Part shown: positions 40,441-49,464 of the stretch, piece after piece
Layout: every line of letters begins with the position of its first letter
Numbering within the stretch: the first letter of the stretch is position 1
Source: Myxococcales bacterium
GTDB taxonomy: Bacteria > Myxococcota_A > Polyangia > Polyangiales > Polyangiaceae
Direction of reading: 5' to 3'
NCBI GenBank assembly: GCA_016712525.1
Contig: JADJQX010000008.1
Coordinates: 186,001 to 250,000, forward strand
DNA length: 64,000 bases
Program-made: the position numbers and the translations under genes
The notes under the pieces: generated by a model
Told to the model about the DNA's origin: nothing
The model's input: only the letters and a program-made list of their open reading frames with translations
Databases searched by the model: none

Positions 40441-41096
40441 TTCGCCTTTCCAGCCTTGGGGGCCTTGAGGAGCGCGCCGGCCGAGGTCGGCGGCGTCGCG
40501 GGGGTGGCGGGGGTGGCGGCGGCGGTGCCACCGGGAGCGGCCGGAGGATCGACGATGACGAACTCGACGCGGCGGTTCTTCTCTTTGCCTTCGTCCGTGT
40601 CGTTGCTGGCGAGGGGCTTGGTCTCGCCGAAGCCCTTCGAGACGAGGGCGTCGGCCTTGATGCCACCCTTGTCGATGAGGTGCTGGCGAACCGACGCCGC
40701 GCGATCCTCGGAGAGCTTCTGGTTCATCTTGGCGTCGCCTTCGGCGCTCGAGTGGCCCTCGATCGAGATCTTCTTGATCTGGGGGTTCTTCTTGATGACG
40801 TCCGCGATCTCGGCGAGGAGGGCGTAGCTCTCCTGCTTGATGGTGGCCTTCGCCACCTCGAACTGGATCTTCTGGTGGATGTCGATGTGGTTGCCCTTCA
40901 CTTCGACCTTGGGCGCGGGCGCGGCCTCGACGGGCGGGGGCGGAGGCGGAGGCGGCGGGGGCGGAGGCGGGGGCGGCGTCGCGCCGACGGCCATGTTGCC
41001 CTGGAACGTGGTCACACCGCCGCAGCCTGCTGCGAACGCGAGGAGCGCCGCGGCGACCACGGGCGCGACCTTCGAGGAAAAGCCGAACGAAGACAT
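40437..41096 (-). CDS. OmpA-family lipoprotein with polyproline linker
   Basis: A 219-residue Pal-like protein. The lipobox 'FAAGCGG' gives lipidated Cys25. A run of 15 consecutive prolines (about 41-55) forms a stiff linker. The OmpA_C peptidoglycan-binding domain (about 70-185) has 'IEGHSSAEGDAKMNQKLSED' and 'NDTDEGKEKNRRVEFVI', where the conserved Asp and Arg bind diaminopimelate. It probably tethers the outer membrane to murein. AGAGG precedes ATG 41096. The tail is Ala/Pro/Thr-rich. It overlaps the next lipoprotein gene by 4 nt. Confidence 0.9.
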   Translation of the reverse strand: MSSFGFSSKVAPVVAAALLAFAAGCGGVTTFQGNMAVGATPPPPPPPPPPPPPPPVEAAPAPKVEVKGNHIDIHQKIQFEVAKATIKQESYALLAEIADVIKKNPQIKKISIEGHSSAEGDAKMNQKLSEDRAASVRQHLIDKGGIKADALVSKGFGETKPLASNDTDEGKEKNRRVEFVIVDPPAAPGGTAAATPATPATPPTSAGALLKAPKAGKAK

Positions 41097-41304
41097 CAGA
41101 GCACCTCTCGAGGGTGGAAAAACAAGACGAAAACGGCCGCAGGCTAGACCCAAAGCGCCCGCACGTCCACCCCGTGGCCGAAGCCGCGCGGGCGCCACTT
41201 GGACGGCGGCGCCACGCGTTTCTTCAATGGCCACGGCACGATCGCCGCGGCGGCACTCGCGCCCTCGCCGTTCGCCGAAGGACGCGCATCACCCTACGAT
41301 TTCG

Positions 41305-44300
41305 TCATCGAATCTCGACCCGATCGCCCGGGCCACGCCCGAACGTCTCGGGCATGTACATCTCCTCCGCGCGAGGCGGCGGGACGACGAAGTCCCCGGG
41401 GGTCGTGGCACGTGCAACATACACGTACTCGTGCACCCCCTCCCACAGGAGAGACGTGAACGCCTCGACGCGCTCGTCGCGCATGTTCTCGTGCTCGTAC
41501 CAGCGCCCCCACCACCACCGCCCGCGGCGGGACGACGGGTCGTCCGAGCGGTTGTCCTCGGGCACGGGCCCCGTCATCTTGAGCGCAGGGTTCATGGGCT
41601 CGAAGCCCGCCGGGAGCGGATCGACGAGGGCGACGTGGTACCTCCGCGCGGGCGCGACCATCGTGACCCGTACGCGCACCCGCGCGCCGGCCTTGACGTG
41701 CCACACGCCGGACTTGTCGATCGACACGTCCTTCGGATCGTCGGCGCCCTCGTAGCTCCTCGTCACGACGAAGCCACGATCGATCGGCGGCGGCCTTAGG
41801 TCGGCGGGCGCGTATTGCATGCCCACGCGGTAGTACATGCGCCCCTCGCCCTCTTTGCCCACCACGAACGACTGGGGCTTGTCGCCCGCCTGCGCGAGGA
41901 ACGACATCGGCACGTCGGCGCGATCACGCTCGGTCGTGCGGCCTCGGAACGCGTGCTCGGCGACCATGGTGCTCCCGAGCCACGCGCGCGCCACGAAGTC
42001 CGGCGTGGTCTTCTCGTAGGTGTTGAAGTACCGGTCGAGCGCGAGCAGCACGAACGCGTTGTCGTTGGTGCTCCCCCAGTGGCCGCGCTTCCGGTGGGCG
42101 AGGAGGCCCGTCACGATCTTCGGGATGACCGTGTTCTTCGGGTCGACGCGGATGAGCGCGTCGAGGAGCACGCCGTCGTCGCGCCGATCCGAGTGGAGCA
42201 GCACGTGCGCGCCGTCCGAGTAGGACGAGGTGAAGTGCGCGGCGCCAGCCGTCTCGGTGACGCGGTTCGCGAGGAAGGCGAGGATCTGCGCCGCGTCGCT
42301 CTTCGTCGAGGGGTCGGCGTCGAGCGTCGGCAAGAGCCACCCGAGCGCCTCCATCGACAGGTTCTCGACCCCCTTCGCCTCGGCGATGAGCGAGTGGGCC
42401 TTGGCCGAATCCCGGTTGCCGAGGAGCTCACGCACGAAGAGGGCGTAGGCCACGATCGCGCGACGCGACTCGCGGCTGTACCAGTGCGGGATGTGGGACT
42501 CGATGCTCTGGAGGTACGAGAGCCCACGCGCCCGCGTCGACGCGTCGGGCTTGTAGCCCTTCTGCTCGGCGCGCACGAGGGCGTGCATGACATGGAGCGT
42601 GACGAACGGATCGTCCTCGCGGGAGCGCCAGTAGCCCCAACCGCCGTTCCACTTTTGGAGCGCCTTGAGCTCGGCGAGGTCGACGTTCATCGAGGCGAGC
42701 ACCGCCTCGGGCGCGGGCATTCCCTTCGCCTTGAAGGCCGAGAGCACGTCCCTTAGGGCCGCGATCGCGAGCACGCGGGAGGCGCGCTGCTCGGCGCAAT
42801 CATAAGGATACTTGACTAGATAGAGTACCGCGTCCGTCAGGGCCTGGAGGGCGGTCGACGAGGTCGACACCTCGAGGCCTCCGAACTCGGTCACGACCCC
42901 GCGCGGCATGGTGACGGTCTGGGCCACGGCGCCCTTGTCGACGACGCCGTACGTCGCGAAGGCCTCCGTGGTCGCGGGCGTCCACACGGGGAGGTCGACC
43001 TCGGCCGCGTCGGCCTTGTCACCGCTCGACGACGCGATCTGGAAGCGCGCGCGCCCCGGCTTTTTCGCCCTCGCGGGGAGCCTCACCTCGACACGGTCTT
43101 GCGCGGGCACGACGACCTTCCGACCACGAGGATCGTCGAGCACGGCGTTGGTCGACCGGGCCGCGAGCTTCACCGTCATCGGCTTGTCGGTCTGGTTCTG
43201 GAGCACGACCGGCAGCTCGAACACGTCCCCGAAGTTCAAGAACCTCGGCGGCGACGGGCGCACCATGAGAGGCAGACGCGCGGTCACCGTGCCCTCGCCT
43301 TTGCCGAACTCACGCTCGCCGTGCACGGCCACGGCCATGATGCGGTAGCGCGTGAGGCTGTCGGGCAGCGTGAAGGAGACCTCGGCTTTGCCACGGCCGT
43401 CGGCGGTCACCTTCGGGAGGAACGCGACGAGGGCGCGGAAGTCCTTGCGCACTTGGATCGCGGCCGTCGAATCGGGGGCGTCGTCGAAGGCCTCGGCGGC
43501 ATCACCCGCCCGCCCCTTGTCCTTTTTCGCCTCGGCGCTCTTGGCCATCTCGCGGCGGGGTGCGGCGCTCGCGGCAGGCTTCGCGGCCTGGATGGGAGCC
43601 CCGGGTGCGGCGCCATAGCCCATGCCCGAGCCGCGCCCACCGCCACCCTCTCCGATGCCCGAGAGCCCGAGGCCCCCGCGGCCGAACGCCTGGTTCGACT
43701 CTTCGCGCTCCTTCAGCGCCCCCGGCTCGGCGATGCGCACGAAACCCCTATTTTCATAGCTCGTCGTCCCCGCGCCACGGGCGGGGTAGAACGCGGCCAT
43801 CGGGTCGGGGAGCTCGTACCCCGCGAGGGCCAGGATCGACTCGTCGACCACGGCGAGGGCCGCGCGGGCCTCGGGCAGCGGCTCTCCGTTCGCCTTCGTG
43901 AAGGTCACGTCGGCGGTCACCTTCGCGCCAGGATCGACCCTGTCGACACGCGGCTTCACGGCGACCTGGATCTTGCGATCGACGGCCGGGATGCTGAGCG
44001 CGGCGGTCCCCTGCCCGTACGCGGGGCGGCGGGGGAGCGAGGCGTCGGCGCGGTTCTGCGCGTCCTCGCGGACGGCGCTCCCGACGACGTGGATGTGGAC
44101 CGTGGCCCCCGGCTGGAAATCGCCGTCGAGCTTCACCTGCACGGTCTCGGTCGTCTTCGTGATGCGGAAGCGGCGCTCGCGCACGACGCCTGCGCGCTCG
44201 AGGGTGAGGAGCGCCTCGGCCGGAGCGATCGGCGACATGACGAGCAGCTCGGCGGTGTCGCCCTGCGCGTACTCCTTTTTGTCCGGCACGATGGTGACCG

Positions 44301-47300
44301 CTTCGCTCTTCAGGTCGCGGTCTTTCTCCGTGTCTCCGTACACGTACACGTCGGACTCGGTTTGGTTCTTTCGGCCGAACTCGTCCACGACCGTGGCGCG
44401 GACGCGGTAGAGGCCCGCCCCCTTCGTGGCGAGCTCGCACGGCCTCGGCTCCTCGGCGGAGTCGAGCTCGCACGAGGCTTGGTCAACTTCCTTGTCGATC
44501 CACTCGGCCCCCTTTTGCTCCGTCTCGAGCCGCGCGCTCTCGACCGAGAGCTTGCGACCGAGCACGGCCTTTCCGTCGAGGTCGGCGGCGATCGCCGAGA
44601 GCCGGATCGCCTCGCCCTGACGGAGGTAGCTCTTCGCGAGCTTGAGACCCACGTAGACGTTGGACGGATGCACGAGCATGGAGCCGTGCGCCGACCACTC
44701 CTGCCGGTTCACGTCTTTGACGCGCGCGTCGAGCGAGAGCATGCGCGGGAAGGACGGCGTCACCCCGTCGAAATCGACGCGGACCCTGTGCACGCCGTCG
44801 GGCCCCGTCGCGCCCGAGAGCGTCTCGGTGCTCGGCGCCGAGCCACGGCCACGACCGAACGAGCCGTACCCGTAGCGGCCACGCCGAAAGTAGCCGTACC
44901 AGAAGCCGCCGCCGCGACCGAACTGGAAGTCCGAGCGGTTCGGCGGAGTGAAGTGCCCCTCGGTGCTCGAGACGGTCCACGTGGTCTCGGCGTTCGGCAG
45001 GCCGCCGCCCGAGAAGTACTTCGCCGAGACCGTGGCGATGGCGTGTTTGCCCACCGCGTGCGGCCCCTCGCCGGTCGACATCGAGACCTCGAACTCGGGC
45101 CGACGGAACTCCTCGATGCGGAAGTCGTGGGAGTGGCTCTCCCCCGCGCACCGGAGCGAGACACGTCCGTAACCGAGGTTCCCGTTGTCCGGGATCTTGA
45201 AGGCGAGGTCGAAGCCGAACGAAGGATCGAGATCGGCCTTGCCCTTCGCGATCTCGTTGCCGCGCCCGTCGTACGCCGTGAAGGTCACGTCCTTGCCGGC
45301 GAGCTCGCGCGGGAAGGTGACGTCCCCCTTTTTGCCGAGGTCGACGTTGCGGAGCCACCCCTTGACGTGCACCTCCTCGCCCGGCTTGTAGAGCTTCCGA
45401 TCGTCGAACGAGAACCAGCGCACGTCGTTGTAGGGCGTGTAGCTGTGGAAAAAGGGGTTGTCGTGGCCGCCGAGGAAGGCCACGTCGTCGCCCCTCCGCG
45501 CGGTGAGGAGGCGCACCGAGTCCGCCTTGAAGTGCGCGAGGCCATCGCCGGACGTGACCGCGGCGTCGACGCCGTCGAGGGCGATCTTGGCTCCCGTGAC
45601 GGCCGCTCCGGTCGCGAGATCGGTGACCCACGCGATGCCCTCGCCGGGCTCGTGGATGGTGGTCACGCCGAGCTTGGTCACCTGGACCCACTGCCGCGAC
45701 CACTCGTGGTACTCGGGCTTCTTCGGTTGCACCGTGGGCTCGACGATGACGACGACGTTGCCGACCCCACCGCGGAGCGCCGGCGAAAGATCGACCGGCG
45801 TCTCGACGAGCTCGTCGGGCGCGTTCTTGACCGTGAGGATCTTCGTGCCGACGAGCTTGCCGGGCACGGGCGTCATCTTTTGGTAGTAGTCCCAGTCGCG
45901 GCGGAATTTTTCGTACGCGGCGAAGTCCTTCGGGTCGACCTGGTAGAGGCTCGCCTTGAGGGCCTTGTGGTTCACCGTGAACGCGAGCGTCTCGGGCTTG
46001 CCGCCCGGGTCTTGCACGCGCATCGGGCGGTCCTCTTCGAAGAACGCGGGCGTCGCGCGGCCCACGTGGAGCTCGGCCACGGCGTCCTTGGCGAGCGTCT
46101 GTCCGAAGACGTCACGGAGCCCCGCCTTCACCGTGACGCGGTACACGGTCCGGCCTTTTTTGTGGCCCTGGATGCTGATCCCGCTGCCCGACGTGGTGAT
46201 CTTCGCGTGCGGGAGCGGCGGCACGATCTCGACCTGCGCGGGCTCGAACGCCGCGGCCTGAATGCCGTTCGTGAACGAGAGGTAGAAGCTGTCGGCGGGC
46301 TCGCACGGCTCCTTCTTGGGGCACGACGACTCGCGGAGCTGCATCGGGCCGTACGTGCCGAACGACTCGACGTGATCCGCCGGCGTGGGGATGGGACCTT
46401 CGGCGGAGGGCGTCCCCTTTTGGACGTTCAGCGAGTAGCTCGAGGCGAGCGGGAGCGGACGGTCTGCCTTGAACGCGAAGGCGCGCCCCTTCTCGGCCTT
46501 CTCGAGGCGGTAGGCGATGCCCTTGTCCTTCTCGATCTCGGCCTCGGTCGCGAGGCGGAGCGGGATGGACGAGAGCCCCCCGCCCGACAGGCGCACGTGA
46601 GGGAGGACCTTCGCGGGATCGACCTCCTGATCGAGCTCGACGTAGAGGAGCGGATCCTCGGTGTTCTGAGAGCCGTCGGGGAGCACCGCGAGCACGCGAG
46701 GGGGCGGCGTCTTGAAGGTGAAATGCTCGGCCTTTTCGAGCACTTTGCCGTTCATCGCGCGGGTCCCGGCCGGGATGTCCACGGTGTACTCCGTGGCCAT
46801 CGGGAACCTGGGGTCCGGCTGGAACATCACGGTCTGCGTTCCGAGCCAGCGCCACTCGCCCTTCGGGGTCGGCGTGAGCTTCACGGGGGACGGGAGGTTC
46901 GAGAGCTCCGCGTGGGACGTGAGCGGCACCATGGGGTGCGAGAACGTGACGGCGAGGTGCGGGGCGATGGGCACGTCCCCTTTGGGGAGCGCACGCTCGA
47001 CCTTCAAGGGCCCCGCGACCACCTCGGCAGGGGGCGGGCCGGGGGGCGGCGGGAACGGCTCTTTGACGGTCTCGCCGGTGATGGGGGGAGGGAGCGACTT
47101 GGCCCGGAGCGCGAACGGGACCACGTCCTCGGGGGCATCTTTGATGGGCGCGACGCGGGCGAGGAGCGCCTGGGTCTCTTTGTCGTCGAGGGGCGTCGTC
47201 ACGGCCTCTTTTGCCCGCTTTTGCGGCCCGTCTCCGTCGACCTGGCTCAGTCGAAAACCGAGGCCGCTCTTCGAGGGGCGCCAGACGATCTTCTCCTCTT

Positions 47301-47412
47301 CCTCTTTTTGAGCCACCTTGGGGCCAGAGGGCGCCTCGATGGGCTTCTGCCCGGGGCAGCCGAGGGCCAACATGGAAATGCAGAGACCGAGAGCCCAGTG
47401 AGAACGTCGCAT
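41305..47412 (-). CDS. Giant thioester-containing alpha-2-macroglobulin lipoprotein
   Basis: A 2035-residue lipoprotein, longer than E. coli YfhM (about 1650). The signal ends 'SMLALGCPGQ' (Cys19). MG-type beta domains follow. The thioester motif CAEQ is at Cys1539 in 'YDCAEQRAS', in a helical thioester domain (about 1500-1800). The region before 'LVAFLPKVTADGRGKAEVSF' (about 1235-1310) is Gly/Ser/Ala/Lys-rich and flexible, the position of a protease bait region. A second Gly/Arg/Tyr-rich insert occurs at about 825-862. The family traps proteases covalently. The pbpC gene that often partners bacterial alpha-2-macroglobulins is absent here. Confidence 0.92.
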   Translation of the reverse strand: MRRSHWALGLCISMLALGCPGQKPIEAPSGPKVAQKEEEEKIVWRPSKSGLGFRLSQVDGDGPQKRAKEAVTTPLDDKETQALLARVAPIKDAPEDVVPFALRAKSLPPPITGETVKEPFPPPPGPPPAEVVAGPLKVERALPKGDVPIAPHLAVTFSHPMVPLTSHAELSNLPSPVKLTPTPKGEWRWLGTQTVMFQPDPRFPMATEYTVDIPAGTRAMNGKVLEKAEHFTFKTPPPRVLAVLPDGSQNTEDPLLYVELDQEVDPAKVLPHVRLSGGGLSSIPLRLATEAEIEKDKGIAYRLEKAEKGRAFAFKADRPLPLASSYSLNVQKGTPSAEGPIPTPADHVESFGTYGPMQLRESSCPKKEPCEPADSFYLSFTNGIQAAAFEPAQVEIVPPLPHAKITTSGSGISIQGHKKGRTVYRVTVKAGLRDVFGQTLAKDAVAELHVGRATPAFFEEDRPMRVQDPGGKPETLAFTVNHKALKASLYQVDPKDFAAYEKFRRDWDYYQKMTPVPGKLVGTKILTVKNAPDELVETPVDLSPALRGGVGNVVVIVEPTVQPKKPEYHEWSRQWVQVTKLGVTTIHEPGEGIAWVTDLATGAAVTGAKIALDGVDAAVTSGDGLAHFKADSVRLLTARRGDDVAFLGGHDNPFFHSYTPYNDVRWFSFDDRKLYKPGEEVHVKGWLRNVDLGKKGDVTFPRELAGKDVTFTAYDGRGNEIAKGKADLDPSFGFDLAFKIPDNGNLGYGRVSLRCAGESHSHDFRIEEFRRPEFEVSMSTGEGPHAVGKHAIATVSAKYFSGGGLPNAETTWTVSSTEGHFTPPNRSDFQFGRGGGFWYGYFRRGRYGYGSFGRGRGSAPSTETLSGATGPDGVHRVRVDFDGVTPSFPRMLSLDARVKDVNRQEWSAHGSMLVHPSNVYVGLKLAKSYLRQGEAIRLSAIAADLDGKAVLGRKLSVESARLETEQKGAEWIDKEVDQASCELDSAEEPRPCELATKGAGLYRVRATVVDEFGRKNQTESDVYVYGDTEKDRDLKSEAVTIVPDKKEYAQGDTAELLVMSPIAPAEALLTLERAGVVRERRFRITKTTETVQVKLDGDFQPGATVHIHVVGSAVREDAQNRADASLPRRPAYGQGTAALSIPAVDRKIQVAVKPRVDRVDPGAKVTADVTFTKANGEPLPEARAALAVVDESILALAGYELPDPMAAFYPARGAGTTSYENRGFVRIAEPGALKEREESNQAFGRGGLGLSGIGEGGGGRGSGMGYGAAPGAPIQAAKPAASAAPRREMAKSAEAKKDKGRAGDAAEAFDDAPDSTAAIQVRKDFRALVAFLPKVTADGRGKAEVSFTLPDSLTRYRIMAVAVHGEREFGKGEGTVTARLPLMVRPSPPRFLNFGDVFELPVVLQNQTDKPMTVKLAARSTNAVLDDPRGRKVVVPAQDRVEVRLPARAKKPGRARFQIASSSGDKADAAEVDLPVWTPATTEAFATYGVVDKGAVAQTVTMPRGVVTEFGGLEVSTSSTALQALTDAVLYLVKYPYDCAEQRASRVLAIAALRDVLSAFKAKGMPAPEAVLASMNVDLAELKALQKWNGGWGYWRSREDDPFVTLHVMHALVRAEQKGYKPDASTRARGLSYLQSIESHIPHWYSRESRRAIVAYALFVRELLGNRDSAKAHSLIAEAKGVENLSMEALGWLLPTLDADPSTKSDAAQILAFLANRVTETAGAAHFTSSYSDGAHVLLHSDRRDDGVLLDALIRVDPKNTVIPKIVTGLLAHRKRGHWGSTNDNAFVLLALDRYFNTYEKTTPDFVARAWLGSTMVAEHAFRGRTTERDRADVPMSFLAQAGDKPQSFVVGKEGEGRMYYRVGMQYAPADLRPPPIDRGFVVTRSYEGADDPKDVSIDKSGVWHVKAGARVRVRVTMVAPARRYHVALVDPLPAGFEPMNPALKMTGPVPEDNRSDDPSSRRGRWWWGRWYEHENMRDERVEAFTSLLWEGVHEYVYVARATTPGDFVVPPPRAEEMYMPETFGRGPGDRVEIR

Positions 47413-47442
47413 CCGTCACACCTCGAGTCGAAGGAGCCGCAA

Positions 47443-49464
47443 GTGTCGGGGCTTTGGACGCACGTGAACAGAGAAAAACCTAAAGCCCCCGTTCGCCCTC
47501 CCCTCGCGCCGTGGCGCTCCGCGTCGCGCGGGCTGCGGGCTCGGGCCCTCGCGCTGGGGCTCGTGGCGGTGCTCGGCGCCTCGGCGTGCGGTCGGCCCGA
47601 GCCGCGCGGCCCCGCGACCGTGGTGGTGGTGCTCGTCGACGCCAAGGGGAAGCGCCTCCCCTTCGACCCCGAGGCCCTCCGCGCGAGGCGCGCACGCGAG
47701 GCGGTCGACGCCGTCGCCAAGAAGAGCGTGGCGCTGTCGATCGAGATGGCCCTCCTCCCGGAGGAGACCGAGGCACGCGAGGCGTACGTCGCGGACGCAC
47801 TCGAGGCCCTCGCGCGGGGGCTCGACGCCGAAAAACGTCGTAATATCGAAGCCTTCGAGCTCGGCACGGGGAACCTCACCGAGGTCGCGTTTCGGTTCGA
47901 TCCCGTCGCGCGGAACGTCTCCGCGAAGCTCTCGGACGACGGCACGAAGCTCGTCGTGGGCACGTCGCGCCCAGGGACGCCGCCGGTCACGAGCGAGGAC
48001 TACGCCTATCTCTTTCGAAAGCGCGCCGACGAACGACGACGCGCGCGGTACGCCTCGAAGCGGGCCGACGAGGTGCCCCCGAACGAACGCGAGGCCTACT
48101 TCCTCTCGCTCGCCGACTCGAGCGACGCCCCCCGCGAGGAGCGCGCCCGCCTCGCGTTCTTCGCCGATCGCACCCTCTCCATGCTCGATCTCTACGCCCT
48201 CACGGAGCGAGATCGGTCGCCCCTCTCGGCCAAGGTGCGCCACACGCTCGTGTCCTCCGGGGGAGACGTGCTCCGCGACGCCGCGTTCCATCACGCGGCC
48301 ATCTTCACGTCGGCCCCCGCGGACTCGAGCCTCCGGCGCGCGGAGGCTGCCTACTCGGCCTTCCTCCGGCGCGAGGAGCCCAAGATGACCGAGGAGGACG
48401 CCCTCGGGACCGCGCGCATGGCCTTCCTCCGCGCGAGCCGAGGGGACGAGCCGACCCGCTACGCCCTCCCGAGCTTCGACAGGCTCGGCTACGCCGTCGA
48501 CGTCCTCTCGGCCTACCGAAGAGCCGGCCAGACGAGGGACGCCGCGACGCCGAAGGTGCACGCCGTCGTGTGCCCGGAGGAGCGTGTCCGCCAGGGAAAC
48601 CGGATCGCCACGTCGCGGAGCGGCCACTGTGGCGAGGAGCTCTACGCCATGGCACGAGAGGACGAGGCCGCACGAAAGGCGCTCGTCGCCTACGCGAAGC
48701 GCGAGGACGACGTCACCTTCGCCAAGCTCCTCTTCGCCCGCATCGCGCACGGCCCCCGCCGCGAAGGGCGTGTGTTCGCCGCGCTCGGCGACGTGCTCGA
48801 CGCGCGCATGTTCCCCGTCGCGCTCACGGCGGTGGCCGACGCGCTCGAGGGCTCCGGGGACGCCGCCTTCGTCTCGGAGGCTCGAACGTTCGTGCGCGCA
48901 CACCCCGAGCGGCGCGGCGACGTGGCCTACCTCGTCGCGCGCGCTCTTACGCACCGCGACGCCGAGGACGTCTTCACGCGCTTCGACGAGCTCTTCGGCG
49001 AGAAGCTGACGCTCCAGGACTACGAGAGGTTCCTCTCGTACGGCGACGAGGCCGTGGCCTCGACACCCGAGATTTTCCCCGCGCTCGCCGAGTCGACCCG
49101 GGGCCTGCCGCGCATGCGCGCGTTCACGGGCAAGCTCGGCGGGTACCTCGATCGCGCGGGAGATCGGCACATCGTCGGCCCCGACGCGACCTACGCGGAC
49201 CTGAAGACGAGGCTCTGCGACGACGACGACGCAGCCGGCATCGCCGAGGTCGCCCGCGCGTTCGCCGAGCGGCGAAGGTCCCACCCCGGCGAGGTGCTCA
49301 CGGACATCTTCTCCGACCCGTGCCCGAAGCGCGCGCCTTCGGACCCCATCAAGACGCGCAAGCCCAAGCCGGGCGCGAGCCCACCTCTGCCCACGGGCAA
49401 GACCACGCCCGCGAAGCCTCGGGCCCCACGACAACCCGATCTCAAGGACCCCTTTCGGCCATGA
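47443..49464 (+). CDS. Large lipoprotein A, paralogue of the next gene; unknown function
   Basis: A 673-residue lipoprotein of unrecognised family. The signal peptide ends 'VLGASACGRP' (Cys49), after an extended basic N-terminus. The start is GTG 47443, chosen for the AAGGAG 6 nt upstream; GTG 47464 is an alternative. The N-terminal domain has 'GTGNLTEVAFRFDPVARN' and 'GTKLVVGTSRPG', which align with similar stretches in the following gene. A helical middle and a Cys-containing 'HAVVCPEERV' region follow, then a Pro-rich tail. It is divergent from the alpha-2-macroglobulin with only 30 bp between start codons, and overlaps the next gene as ATGA. Confidence 0.75.
   Translation: MSGLWTHVNREKPKAPVRPPLAPWRSASRGLRARALALGLVAVLGASACGRPEPRGPATVVVVLVDAKGKRLPFDPEALRARRAREAVDAVAKKSVALSIEMALLPEETEAREAYVADALEALARGLDAEKRRNIEAFELGTGNLTEVAFRFDPVARNVSAKLSDDGTKLVVGTSRPGTPPVTSEDYAYLFRKRADERRRARYASKRADEVPPNEREAYFLSLADSSDAPREERARLAFFADRTLSMLDLYALTERDRSPLSAKVRHTLVSSGGDVLRDAAFHHAAIFTSAPADSSLRRAEAAYSAFLRREEPKMTEEDALGTARMAFLRASRGDEPTRYALPSFDRLGYAVDVLSAYRRAGQTRDAATPKVHAVVCPEERVRQGNRIATSRSGHCGEELYAMAREDEAARKALVAYAKREDDVTFAKLLFARIAHGPRREGRVFAALGDVLDARMFPVALTAVADALEGSGDAAFVSEARTFVRAHPERRGDVAYLVARALTHRDAEDVFTRFDELFGEKLTLQDYERFLSYGDEAVASTPEIFPALAESTRGLPRMRAFTGKLGGYLDRAGDRHIVGPDATYADLKTRLCDDDDAAGIAEVARAFAERRRSHPGEVLTDIFSDPCPKRAPSDPIKTRKPKPGASPPLPTGKTTPAKPRAPRQPDLKDPFRP

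Noticed and set aside
43099..47442. Plus-strand open frame upstream of lipoprotein A, antisense to the alpha-2-macroglobulin
   Set aside because: It is the shadow of a strongly biased coding strand. The true start is the GTG at 47443 with AAGGAG.
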